Shown in pieces: positions 15,220 to 25,447 of a DNA stretch of 64,000 nt. Location of the stretch: positions 310,001 through 374,000 of the forward strand of contig JBAMDO010000577.1 in the NCBI GenBank assembly GCA_037074765.1. The letters run 5' to 3'. The notes under the pieces were generated by a model. The model was not told where the DNA came from. It saw nothing but the letters and a program-made list of their open reading frames with translations, and did no database searches. The DNA comes from Mansonella perstans (taxonomy: Eukaryota > Nematoda > Chromadorea > Rhabditida > Onchocercidae). Made by a program: the position numbers and the translations under genes. Each line of letters begins with the position of its first letter. The first letter of the stretch is position 1.

Positions 15220-15790
15220 ACAATGAATGATAGTGACTTTTTAATGATGATTGATAGTGATTTTTTACGTTATCATTAGCATTACTTAGAGATACTGATT
15301 CAATTTGATTTTTTTTTTTTTTGGAAAATTTACAGACAGTAAACAAGAATGGTAGTGACTTTTTAATGATGATTGATAGTGATTTTTTACGTTATCATTA
15401 GCATTACTTAGAGATACTGATTCAATTTGATTTTTTTTTTTGGAAAATTTACAGACAGTAAACAAGAATGATAGTGACTTTTTAATGATGATTGATAGTG
15501 ATTTTTTACGTTATCATTAGCATTACTTAGAGATACTGATTCAATTTGATTTTTTTTTTTTTTTGGAAAATTTACAGACAGTAAACAAGAATGGTAGTGA
15601 CTTTTTAATGATGATTGATAATGATTTTTTACGTTATCATTAGTATTACTTAGAGATACTGATTCAATTTGATTTTTTTTTTTTTTTTGGAAAATTTATA
15701 GACGGTAAACGATGAATGATAGTGACTTTAACGATGAATGACAGTAATTTTTTACATTATCATTTGTATTACTTAGAGATATTGGATGAA
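15220..15790. repeat. Minisatellite, about 4.5 units of 119-125 bp
   Basis: The marker TAGTGACTTTTTAATGATGA recurs at 15231, 15353, 15472 and 15595, and a degenerate form at 15720, giving spacings of 122, 119, 123 and 125 bp. Unit length varies mainly in an internal T-tract before GGAAAATTTA. The last unit is truncated and diverged. No coding potential. Confidence 0.93.
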
Positions 15791-16039
15791 AGATTTTCAC
15801 GGGATAGAGAGGAATTAATTATTGGAAATGAGAAATTTTTAATAGTAGAAGAGTTCTGCATAAAATGGCAGAGAATTAAGAGATAGTTTATTATGCATGA
15901 ATAAAAATCTTTTTTTCTTTTGAATTTAATATTTTAATGAGCGAAGGAATGGTCGAAGAGAAAATTGTTGTATTTTTGAAATTACTTGCTAAAGTATACC
16001 GCGCATTGATAGTAACAAACATCACTGATTGTTGCATGA

Positions 16040-16335
16040 TTTTTTCGTTGTGGGGAACGTGACTTTCTTGTTGTGAGAAATGTGAAAATTAACTTTCTTG
16101 TTTATAAATAATGTGAAAATTCGCCGATCTTTTTCCGTGGGAATCTGCATTAAACGTGAGAAATGGCTTTCTCGTTTGGGAGAAAAGTCAAAATTGGCTT
16201 TGTTGTTTGTGAGGAATGTGAAATTGACTAGGCTTTCTCCGTGCAAAATCTGTAATAAAAAGGAAAATTGGTTTTCTGTGAGAATCCGCATTAAAAGTGA
16301 AAACTGGCTTTGTCGTCTAAGAGGAAAGTGAAAAA
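16040..16335. repeat. Degenerate tandem repeat, roughly 50-60 bp unit
   Basis: Repeated segments around TTGTTTGTGAGAAATGTGAA and AAAATTGGCTTTC alternate with a TCCGTGxGAATC(T/C)GCATTAAA element seen near 16131 and 16280. Units are diverged. Both strands stay open by chance because of the repetition; the resulting frames are not credible genes. Confidence 0.6.
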
Positions 16336-16479
16336 AAAGTAATCAAAGATTAAATTAAAGTCTTAGGATGACTACTCTGTCACACAGATGCTCTTTTGAA
16401 TAAAGTAGCCTTTCAAAAAAAAAAAATACTTTTCGGAAGCTCTTCAAATAGCTAGAGATTATTGCTTACAGTAATATGA

Positions 16480-16690
16480 AAGAAAATATACGGCGATACG
16501 AAAGAAACGTATACGGTAATATGAAACAAATACGGTGATATGAAAGATACATATACGGTAACATAAGCAGATACGGTAATATGAAAGAAGCAATATACGG
16601 TAATATGAAAGAAACATATATGGTAATATGAAGGAAACAATATACGTAATATGAAAAAAACATAATATACGATAATATAAAAGAAATATC
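16480..16690. repeat. Short tandem array, about nine units of 18-25 bp
   Basis: Repeats of a core ACGGTAATATGAAAGAAACA with length variation (for example 16512, 16556, 16574, 16597, 16619). Several overlapping open frames on the minus strand with repeated ITVYVSF-type peptides are products of this array, not genes. Confidence 0.9.
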
Positions 16691-17514
16691 ATGATACTGA
16701 ACAGTAATGTATGTAAATCTAAATTATTCATGATTATTGAAACAAAGTGAAAAACAATTAGCCATTCGATTTCGTTAGTTATTTGATCTTGTTGAAAAAA
16801 GTGTAGAGATTCTAGCTAGAAATAGAAAACCCATCAATGAGCATTTCGTTTAATTAATTAAAATTAAGTATTCTTTACAGTACATGAAATTAAAAATGAA
16901 AGAATCTACATAAGTGGCATAAAATCTGATGTGATGGAAAAAGATGAAGATGTCACTCGAACATTACAAGCATACTGCGAAATGGCAATCATGTAAATTA
17001 AGCTTTCTACGTTTATTCCAGCAATGCTCACTTCCAAACTTTACGGAACTGAACTATCCTGAAATTGATATTGGTCAGCTATAATGTCATCCTCACGTAT
17101 GATTCCAATTCATTATGAAATTCTCCATAAGAACGAACCACTATTTACTCATTGTCCTTTCAATTGCTTACCTATTTGTATTTCGATGTTGCATTTAGGG
17201 ATATGGGTTAAGATTCAACTTTGATCTCAAGTTCACTGTATAAGTTCCCGGAACTTTTTTTTGAAATTCAAAAAGAAATCCAGAAATTTTTTGACCACAG
17301 ATATATATCATATGTATTAGTACCAGTCTAGACTAATGTTGCTTGCTGTAATGCATAACAGATTGCTACGTGTTTACACTTGCGTAACTAGTTTCCGGAT
17401 TTATTTATGTACAGCAGCAATCCGAATTTCAAATTATCCAGATTCCTAAAATATGAAAACTTTGGAATATAAAAAGTAATGCTCCTTCCCCTTGTTTTTC
17501 TTTTTTTTTTTTAG

Positions 17515-18020
17515 TTTGTTTATTGTTATGGCTCGCCATCAGTTGTAAGTTTTCGGTTGTGGAAACGTTTGGAAGAAGGCTGTGATGGTGAAACAGGTCG
17601 CCAGATGTGTTCACTTGCTGAAAGTGGTTCAAAAACTATGAATTTTTTTCAACCGCAAGGACTTATGGAAATCGTTATTAGCAATGAAAAAATTTCATTT
17701 TGTGAGCAAAAAAACAAAAAAGTAAATCTTTTCCAAATAATATTTATTGACAAAATATCATTGTTCTGATTATATATATTTAACGTTTAAATGTAATCTT
17801 GTAAATATTGTTTGATTGTTCTTAATTATTCCTAAATTCTTTAAAATTGTGAAAGTTTTTAAGTTTTGAAGGGTATGTCTAAAATGAAAACACGAATACA
17901 GCTATGTGATGAATCAGCGCTGTCAGTAGCGGATACATGTTTCAATTTGCTTGATTTACCGATATTACCAATCGAGAGGAAATGCGAGAAGGTTACTGAT
18001 ATGTTTGGAACACAGTCATG
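17515..18020 (+). CDS. Candidate exons of an unrecognised gene
   Basis: Two exon-like stretches. Exon 1 (about 17515-17720) follows a long T tract ending TTTTTTAG and reads [20 protein letters not shown]...; it closes at a good donor AAAAAA|GTAAAT. Exon 2 (about 17863-18020) contains ATG 17875 and reads [20 protein letters not shown], ending at TG|GTATTA. The segment [11 protein letters not shown] resembles the C-lobe of HECT ubiquitin ligases (T-C-x-N-x-L-x-L-P), but the catalytic context is too short to confirm this. The exon phases do not join cleanly to the CxxC exon in the adjacent inverted repeat. It may be a decayed gene. Confidence 0.35.
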
Positions 18021-18087
18021 GTATTAATCCTAGTATTATTGTGCTTCTTCATATCATTTGTTATCGATTCGAAGAAATCAAATGTAA

Positions 18088-18499
18088 ACTTTTGTCAGCA
18101 ATGCGGCTATTTCATTGATACGCCGCATATTCGTCCCCACGAAAAAATCGCAGCGATGATGGAGCTCCATTCTTTGGAATGGTGTCCCAAAGCCACGAAG
18201 GCTACAATGAATGAAAGAGCTGTGAAACGTAGAAGACTGCAGCTAGTGGGCAGGAACGATGAGGCAGAGCGGTATTATATTTTCGGTAGATGAATAGTTT
18301 TCTTTTTTCAAAAAAAAAAGAAATTATTATATTAAACATTCCTTCTCGGTCAATATTTGCTTTATATTTCAGGTGCACAATAACAAGCAATTCGATCCAT
18401 GCAGCCGATGAAAAGCTATGCTCTATGTCACTGTTATCCAAACTTCCTGTTCCATTCCTATCCTCTTCTCTCCACGCAGGTAATGTAACCAATTCTTTT
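18088..18499 (+). repeat. Large inverted repeat 1, left arm (pairs with 18875-19286)
   Basis: Reverse complement of 18875-19286, with 375 bp between the arms. Only a few differences are visible over the outer 320 bp (for example AAA versus GAA at about 18143). The arm includes an exon-like stretch after TTTTGTCAG at 18098: it opens [16 protein letters not shown], contains [11 protein letters not shown], and gives a possible C-x2-C...H-x4-C metal site counting the Cys just before the acceptor. A second exon-like stretch follows TTTATATTTCAG at 18372 and ends at GCAG|GTAATG. Protein family not recognised. Confidence 0.92.
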
Positions 18500-18874
18500 A
18501 AATTTCAAATTACTTTTTTTCAAATCACATGACTTTAAATCATTCAATGATCACAAAAAAAAATTTCAAAAAAAAAAAAATAAACATTAGTAAAACAACA
18601 GTGTTAAAGTGAGCAAAAGCATATGCAAGAAACCACAACAAAAATGAGAAGCAATTTGAAGTGTCAAATAGTTTTTTTGTGATGGTTGAATAAAGTCACG
18701 TTTTCCCAAATTTATTACGTGATTTGAAATTCGGAAGAAATTTCATCTGTGAAAAGTAAAAGCGGAGTAGGGAATTTATTTTTTTCAAGGCGATAAACGA
18801 CTTGGAAAACAATTAGCAACTTTACGTCCAAAATAAAACAAAAAAGATTTAATAAAATTGCAAAAAGAAACTTT

Positions 18875-19286
18875 GAAAGAATTGGTTGCGTAACCTGCGT
18901 GGAGAGAAGAAGATAAGAATGGAACACGAAGTTTGGATAACGGTGACATAGAACACAGCTTTTCATCGGCTGCATGGATCGAATTGCTTGTTATTGTGCA
19001 CCTGAAATATAAAGCAAATATTGACCGAGAAGGAATGTTTAATACAATAATTTCTTTTTTTTTTGAAAAAAGAAAACTATTCATCTACCAAAAATATAAT
19101 ACCGCTCTGCCTCATCGTTTCTGCCCACTAGCTGCAGTCTTCTACGTTTCACAGCTCTTTCATTCATTGTAGCCTTCGTGGCTTTGGGACACCATTCCAA
19201 AGAATGGAGCTCCATCATCGCTGCGATTTCTTCGTGGGGACGAATATGCGGCGTATCAATGAAATAGCCGCATTGCTGACAAAAGT
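18875..19286 (-). repeat. Large inverted repeat 1, right arm
   Basis: Mirror copy of 18088-18499 on the opposite strand, keeping the same open reading frame, internal intron-like part and splice signals. A transcript crossing both arms would form a hairpin of about 400 bp with a loop near 375 nt. Divergence rises towards the loop (18875-18960). Confidence 0.92.
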
Positions 19287-21237
19287 AATATTTCCTTTAA
19301 ATTTATGCATTCTTAATTAAATAATTATTCTTGCATTTCAGTTTGGGAAATAGAAAGGAAAATGAAAAAAAAAAGTTTTTGAAGGAAAATAAATTAAACT
19401 TGGATGATATTTTATGCATGCTTTCAGTTTGTAATGATGCAATATAAAAATTGCCGATGACAAATGACAAATTTCTTTTTTTTTTTTGCAGCCAATAGCA
19501 TTTACTCATTTTGCAACAATGTAGAGAAAAACGGAAATTTTGTTTTATAGCTGCAAATGCCTCTGCACAGATAAAACTTCCATTGATGTGTCAACTGTGC
19601 AATACAAGGCTCAATAATTTTTGCACATTGCTGAAAAATGAACTGACTATAGCCTCTATTATGGGAGAGAGAGAGATGAAAACTGATAAGATAGCTGAAG
19701 TCAATGGAATCTTGACAAATCAGACTTGACTTGACAGACTGCTTAACTTGACAGAACAGAGATCTTGTGCTTTCAACGTGGTATGGTTGTAGACAAGGTA
19801 AAACAGCAACAGTTTCAGCCGAAATTTTTGGCAAATATGAAAGCCTAAGACTTCTTAAGAGTGAATTTTACGAACTCGTTGTCTTGTTAAGAATAAGTTT
19901 AACCATCACGGCAAGAGTATCCAGAGATGGTGCTGCAAGAGAAGCGTAGGAAATTAAATAGTCATTATAACTTTCGTTAATTTCACCAAAGTTTTTGAAA
20001 CTGTGGGCAGAAAAGGCTTGTTGTGATAAATGCTGAAAAATTAGGTTCCAAGAATCCAAGATCGCTAACGAAGAAGCTTCCCTACGAAGAAGAATTAAAC
20101 TGCAATGAGATATTTGATGTAATTTCTTCAGTAAATTGTAAGATAAGTGGAAGGACTAATTTTGAGGAGCTCATTAAATTCATCCTGACTATCACACTGG
20201 CATTTATCACAATCATTCTCAACAACTCATCGGTGGATCAATGTGAGAAATTCATCAGGGGATCATTTTTAAGTAACTCACTACAGCCTATGTGCAAAAC
20301 TTTAACTTGTGAGTAATTATCACTTAATGCAAGCTAACACTATTTAATACATTGATTTAACTGCTAATTATATGCTACCGAAGTTTTAGGCAACCTTTTT
20401 TTTTTCAAATTTACAATTTGAAAGTTTGGAAGTTTTGAACGCTTGAGTAAACAATAGTCACTAAAGCTTCTGTCTTATGGGAACAGTGAGTCAGTCTAGG
20501 CAAATAAAGCCTTAAATTCAAGCTTAAAGGAAACTTTTTCATTCCATTAATGATTATACGACAGTAAAATTTTAATTTAATAATGAATGAAGCATTTCAA
20601 CGCTTCGATAATCACTTTCATTAAGGAGTTGTAAGAGAGCAGCTGTGATTGCTAAATTTTGTCGCCAAGCGCAGGAAAACTTAAATGGTCAAGCAACGAA
20701 TTGAGATTTCCGAGCGTAGGAAAATGGTAGAGTAATGAATTGAAATTTTGCAAATTCAAAACATAGAAATGAAAATGGAACGTGTTCCGGTCATTTAAAT
20801 TAATTTTCAAATAAGAATAAATTAAAAAGAACGAAAGAGCGTTGCTTGAACTTATTCAAATAAATGGACAAATCAGTTTTGTAGTGTAATTTCCCATGCT
20901 TTTCATCTTTCTTTATCACTTTATTAATAAACAAATTGCACCAATTTATTTGCAAATTAATAATTTTGTCATTTTCATTTCTCCAAGTAAATGATTGGAT
21001 TTTAATGATATAAATAAAAAAGTAAAAATTTGATCAAAAGTAACTCTGTAAAAGGAACAAAAATGACACATGATGAAAGGCAAAAATCTGTCTGAAAATG
21101 AACCTTGAATTTTACTTTACATTCAAAAATATATGAATACAAGAAATAAATTATAGGGCTGACAAAACCATTTAAGAATAATTCTGGAAATTAGATGAAA
21201 AAAGTGAAGTCATTATAACTAATTTGCACACGGTTTT
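19287..21237. other. Gene-poor stretch with weak open frames
   Basis: No recognised gene. Open stretches on the plus strand at about 19511-19729 (contains MCQLCNTRLNNFCTLLKN) and about 20026-20316 (contains a hydrophobic segment LIKFILTITLAFITIILNN followed by cysteines) have some coding character and lie near acceptor-like TTTTGCAG at 19482-19490. No family, start or full exon chain could be assigned. They may be pieces of a nematode-specific gene or decayed DNA. Confidence 0.4.
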
Positions 21238-21556
21238 TAAGGATAATTTTTGTGTTTCGAAGCGTGATAGTTGCCCGCGGAAAGTAAGTAGCATGACGGC
21301 GTCAAAGGGCAAGACCAACATCACCTTGGGTGTCTACAAAAATCAAATCCAAGATTTCTGATTTCTTCAAATTTCAATTGCAGATCAATTGAGAAAATGA
21401 TCAATCCTACTTCTCACTGAGAAAATCTTACCAATCTTTATCTTCAGGAAGATAAATAATGAAAAAATAATGTTATTTTTTTCGCAATATTTTATAGTAT
21501 GCTGAATCTTCCAATCTGCAAAAAACTTGTTGACAATTTATCAAACTGATATTATC
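21238..21556 (-). repeat. Inverted repeat 2, left arm (pairs with 23042-23354)
   Basis: Reverse complement of 23042-23354 with moderate divergence and indels; the arms are separated by about 1.5 kb. Read on the minus strand it contains CQQVFCRLEDSAYYKILRKK followed by a stop, and then a GATTG|GTAAG donor-like site also present in the other arm. This arm has stops in the frame that is open in the right arm, so it looks like the decayed copy. Confidence 0.8.
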
Positions 21557-23041
21557 TTACCAAATTTGATGCGCTGTTTTTTGAATGTTTTATCAAAATT
21601 TTCCGGCTCATCCAGATCAGTTTTTTCCGCCTTAGTAAATTGCACGTGCTGCTCTGCTCAGAGTCTAGAATCAGTGTATTGATAAAAATAAAGATTGTAG
21701 AAAGAATTTGCATCTCCGAAAATCTGCTCTCTAATAGCGTCATTGAGCGAAGAATCCCCTAAACACTAATCGTGTTTTTTTTTTTTTTTCGTCATCATCA
21801 TCATTAAAAAAAATATTTGGAGCACTAGTGGCAATTAATGCGTCAGCATAATGTTATGTTTCACAATATTTGCTTGAACATAAACATCAAATTGGATGGC
21901 ATTAACAACAAAATTAGGAGAAACCAGAATTAGTTATTACTTCTGATATTCTATATTTTGGAAATTCAGAAGATTGAATAAATAGGTGCATATTGCTTGA
22001 CCGCAGTCGTTGGTGTGATCCATAGGGATTTTTGAATTCATTCGACATAGTTATTGTGAAAGCAGTTTGGTAGCAATTAAAGCAGTTGTATTAATTCGAA
22101 GCATGGCGGATGGAGAAATACAAAAGGCCATATTATTTCGTCAAAAGTATTTTCAGGGATGACTCAAGACGTTTTTTCAGTTGGAAGAAATTCACTGATA
22201 GAGAAAATTTTTCATATGTATTGACGTCACGCGCTACCTTTAGGTGATTCGTCGATCCCGTCAATTACTGCCATCATTGGGTCTCTAAATATCACCGCAA
22301 CAAATTTGATTTTCAAAAATCAAATTATTTTCGTGCCCTTAGGAAGGTGAAAGAATAAATTTTCGTGTGTGAAAATGCTGTAGCTTTTGTATTTGCTTTG
22401 TTTTACTTTCTTTAGAATTATTTTTTAGGTATGCAGCATTTTTGAAAATACAGCAACCAGGAATTGCTCAACCGGACAATTTATTCCACTTCAAATTTCA
22501 GGAAACCGAAATTTAAAAAGCCGGATTCCATTTGAAATTTCTGTTCTTTTTTTGGTTTTTCTGTCGGCTTCTACAAAATGAAATGATTTACTTGTTTGTT
22601 TTGCACTAATAAAACTGATCAATTGCATTAATTAATTAGGTTAATCAGTTCAGGCTAAGAAAATTCGAATTTTGCATCAAATATTACGCAAAAACTATTT
22701 TAACATTAATTATGTGCAAGATTTCTTTTTTTAAAGCGTTTCAACTTATAAGCTAAAGAATATTTTTAACTGTTTGTTATTTCGGAATATTTTTGTTTTT
22801 AAATTTTATCAGTACTAATGAAGAGTTTTACGAATGTAATATTGCTCGAATAAGAAGTAACTTTAGAATATTTAAAATACCGTAAAGCAATTGAAAAAAT
22901 TTTACAAATACAGCAATTTCTACTGCTTTTCCTTTGTTTCAGAAATTATCTGATGTAAATTTCAAATATCTTACTCTGCTTATTGCGGTCATACAGATTT
23001 GCTGCATTATTTTCGAAAAAATTGTCAATCCTCAACGCAAG
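21557..23041. other. Spacer between the arms of inverted repeat 2
   Basis: AT-rich; a 63-codon minus-strand frame at 21552-21743 is not convincing. No gene, RNA or mobile-element signature was seen. Confidence 0.4.
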
Positions 23042-23354
23042 GACAATATCAGTTTGATGGATTGTCAACAAGTTTTTCGGAAGTTGGAAAATTCAGCATA
23101 CCATAAAATATTGCGAAAAAAGCAGCAATATTTTTTCATTATTTATCTTTCTGAAGACAAGGATTGGTAAGATTTTCTCAGTGAGAAGTAGGATTTTCTC
23201 GATAGATTTGCAACTGAAATTTGAAGAAATCAGAAATCTTGGATTTGATTTTTTCCAAGCAAGGTGATGTTTGTTTTGTCCTTAGAGGCCATAATGGTAA
23301 TTACTTTTCGCGATCAACTATATCACGCTTCGAAACACAAAAATTATCCTTAAA
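23042..23354 (+). repeat. Inverted repeat 2, right arm
   Basis: Partner of 21238-21556. Contains an open frame CQQVFRKLENSAYHKILRKK continuing to YLSEDKDW, then the donor-like ATTG|GTAAG at about 23166. The conserved reading in both arms suggests the duplicated unit came from a coding exon. Confidence 0.8.
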
Positions 23355-23487
23355 TACTGAGCGCGAATATCGGCTATTGCTCGAAGAATGGCTGAAGGAA
23401 ACGGAAGCAGCATTGGCAAATCCTTCTTACTTCGGAAATTATTCATCTCTTTTTTTAATAAATGTTTTCTATTTTCTCAATAAATGA
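23255..23487 (+). CDS. Candidate exon(s) overlapping inverted repeat 2, unrecognised
   Basis: The open frame reads KQGDVCFVLRGHNGNYFSRS, then later LLLEEWLKETEAALANPSYF, and ends at TGA 23487. The first half lies in the right arm of inverted repeat 2; the second half is unique. The composition is protein-like but no start, family or neighbouring exon could be fixed. It may be the 3' end of a small gene whose 5' exon is at about 22946-23166. Confidence 0.3.
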
Positions 23488-23684
23488 TACAAAAATAATC
23501 ATTTTCCAATATTATTATAACCATAAGTGCTGAAAAATATGAAGCTGGAAAAAATGCAAATGAGAAAGAAGCACTTCTGAGAAATTATGTATATCATTAT
23601 ATGTATAATTTTCTGGAATTTAATTTTTTTAAATCTCAGCTCCAGTATATATGTAACAAAAACAAAACAAACAAACAGTTACTT

Positions 23685-25447
23685 TGATTAAAATGTATTT
23701 TTTTTTTCTAATGAAATTTGTCATTTTTCTCTAATTCATTTCTGTATGATGTAAAAATATGAATATCTCATTATTTAAATTGGGAGCTTTTTTTAAAAAA
23801 AAATTTCATATGCATTAATCTAAGCTTACATAAAGTTTAATTTTTCCTTTTCACGTACGTATTTTGATCCTCAATGATTCCAGTTTCCATGCTACTATGT
23901 AGTCTCTATCTTCACTTGCTAACTTAACTAAATGAAATTTGGAGCATTCGTTAAGGAATTTCCATACGAATTGAGGAGAGAGGAGTTGGTACTTGTTTTA
24001 TTGGCAATAACTAATACTGAGAGGGTTAACGAGAAAAAGTTCTCAACTTTCTCGATTGCTGTGCCATTTTAGGTTCAGTAATAAAGAGCTAAATAGCATT
24101 TAAAAAAAAGGCAATACAATAAACAATCACGTCACGTCAAAACACGTAAAATTGCTATAGTTAATAGTACTAACTGGACTCAAAACGCAGGCTACTGGTA
24201 CGACGATTCACGGGCCGCAAGATCTGAGCCAGGTGTGGTTTTATATGTTGCGGAAATTGAGCGTTCCTCGGGTACTGTGGTGCGGGATTAAGCGGTGGGG
24301 TTTAGTCTTGATTGGATAATTACGGGTTCTGGTTACAGGCTTGTAGGTTTGCAAAAAATTATATATGTATGACGTGAACGACGTTTCTGTATTATCTCTC
24401 TGCCGAAATGTTAACACATTCCAGCACATGTTGAAATCTTTTTATTTGAATAACTTTATTTTAGCAAGCTATCATGTATGAATAAATGTCTACTTTCTTG
24501 TCAGATTCAGCACATAACTAGATATATGGAATGAAATGCGTTAATTAAAAAATGTTCTGAGAAATGAAATAATCAGTCAGAATAAGTACCGAGGTGTATC
24601 CCTGAGTATGGTTGAATGCTATGTAAATGGAAAAATAGATAATTCGCTATTCAGCTTGTTCATCGATGGTTTTAAATCTTTTCTTCACTTTTTTTAGTGA
24701 TTCAAAAATTTGGAGGAACAAGATGAGGATACATCGAGCATCTACGATGCTTCTCGGCTCGTTGGATGTCACGGCGAAAACAGCTCAGATTTTCCATCAA
24801 CTTATGCTTTCCAAAGCGCTGATTGCCCAAGAGCACAAAGGAATATATTCGATACTTCCTATTGGTATCTTCCAAATTTCCCTTTCAATCTGCTCCTTCA
24901 AGAAACGTGCTGCATTAAATGGCTCCAAAGTTCTGGAGTAGAAAGTTCCACTGTTTTTTTCTCAGTGGAGGATAAAGGATAGTTAGATTGTATCATTATA
25001 TTCTGTGGCAATAATTACATAGAAATTGAAAAACACATTGGATTCTTTAACTTATCACTTTGTTTATTTTTGGTCAGCGCATCATCGATAAGTTGGTAAA
25101 AGTGATTGAAACTGAACTGAATGCTATTGGTGCTTATAAAATTAGTATGCCAATATTGGGTGCGAAAGAACTGTGGCAGAAAGTCGGTCGTTGGAGTGCT
25201 TTCGAATCAGAAATGTTTCATTTGAATGACAAAACGAATCAAACTTTCTGTCTTCAGCCAACTCATGAGGAAATGATAACAAAATTGATTGCTGAACAAG
25301 GTAATATCGTCACTTATTATGGATATTATTTACCAGATGCTTAGTTTTCATATTTTTGCTTTTGTATTTTGAACACTAATTTTTGCTCGGCATAGTGATT
25401 ATCGAGGTGTATAAAGAGCGAATTTCATCACAAATGATTTGAAGTGA
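23685..25447 (+). repeat. Segmental duplication, copy B (contains the 5' part of the intact pars-2)
   Basis: Partner of 3601-5560. It starts at TGATTAAAATGTA after a unique CA/AAC-rich flank and runs through the upstream region, trans-splice acceptor, exons 1-2 and part of intron 2 of pars-2. It lacks the 205 bp present at 5300-5504 of copy A. Since the gene continues intact downstream here, this is probably the source locus. Confidence 0.93.
24682..24722 (+). promoter_or_regulatory. Presumed spliced-leader acceptor of pars-2
   Basis: CTTTTTTTAG ends at 24697, and the ATG at 24723 follows after a 25-base leader. There is no credible upstream coding exon. Same layout as in the duplicated copy. 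Confidence 0.45.

Noticed and set aside
16480..16690. CRISPR-like array of short repeats
   Set aside because: Repeats are contiguous and irregular with no unique spacers, in a eukaryotic context.
16452..16731. Three overlapping minus-strand frames with repeated ITVYVSF-like peptides
   Set aside because: Direct consequence of the short tandem array at 16480-16690; all frames stay open because the repeat lacks stops.
18202..18492. Long minus-strand frame in the left arm of inverted repeat 1 (and its plus-strand twin at 18933)
   Set aside because: Antisense reading of the arm; the plus-sense reading of the left arm has better splice signals and CxxC/H pattern, though neither is proven.
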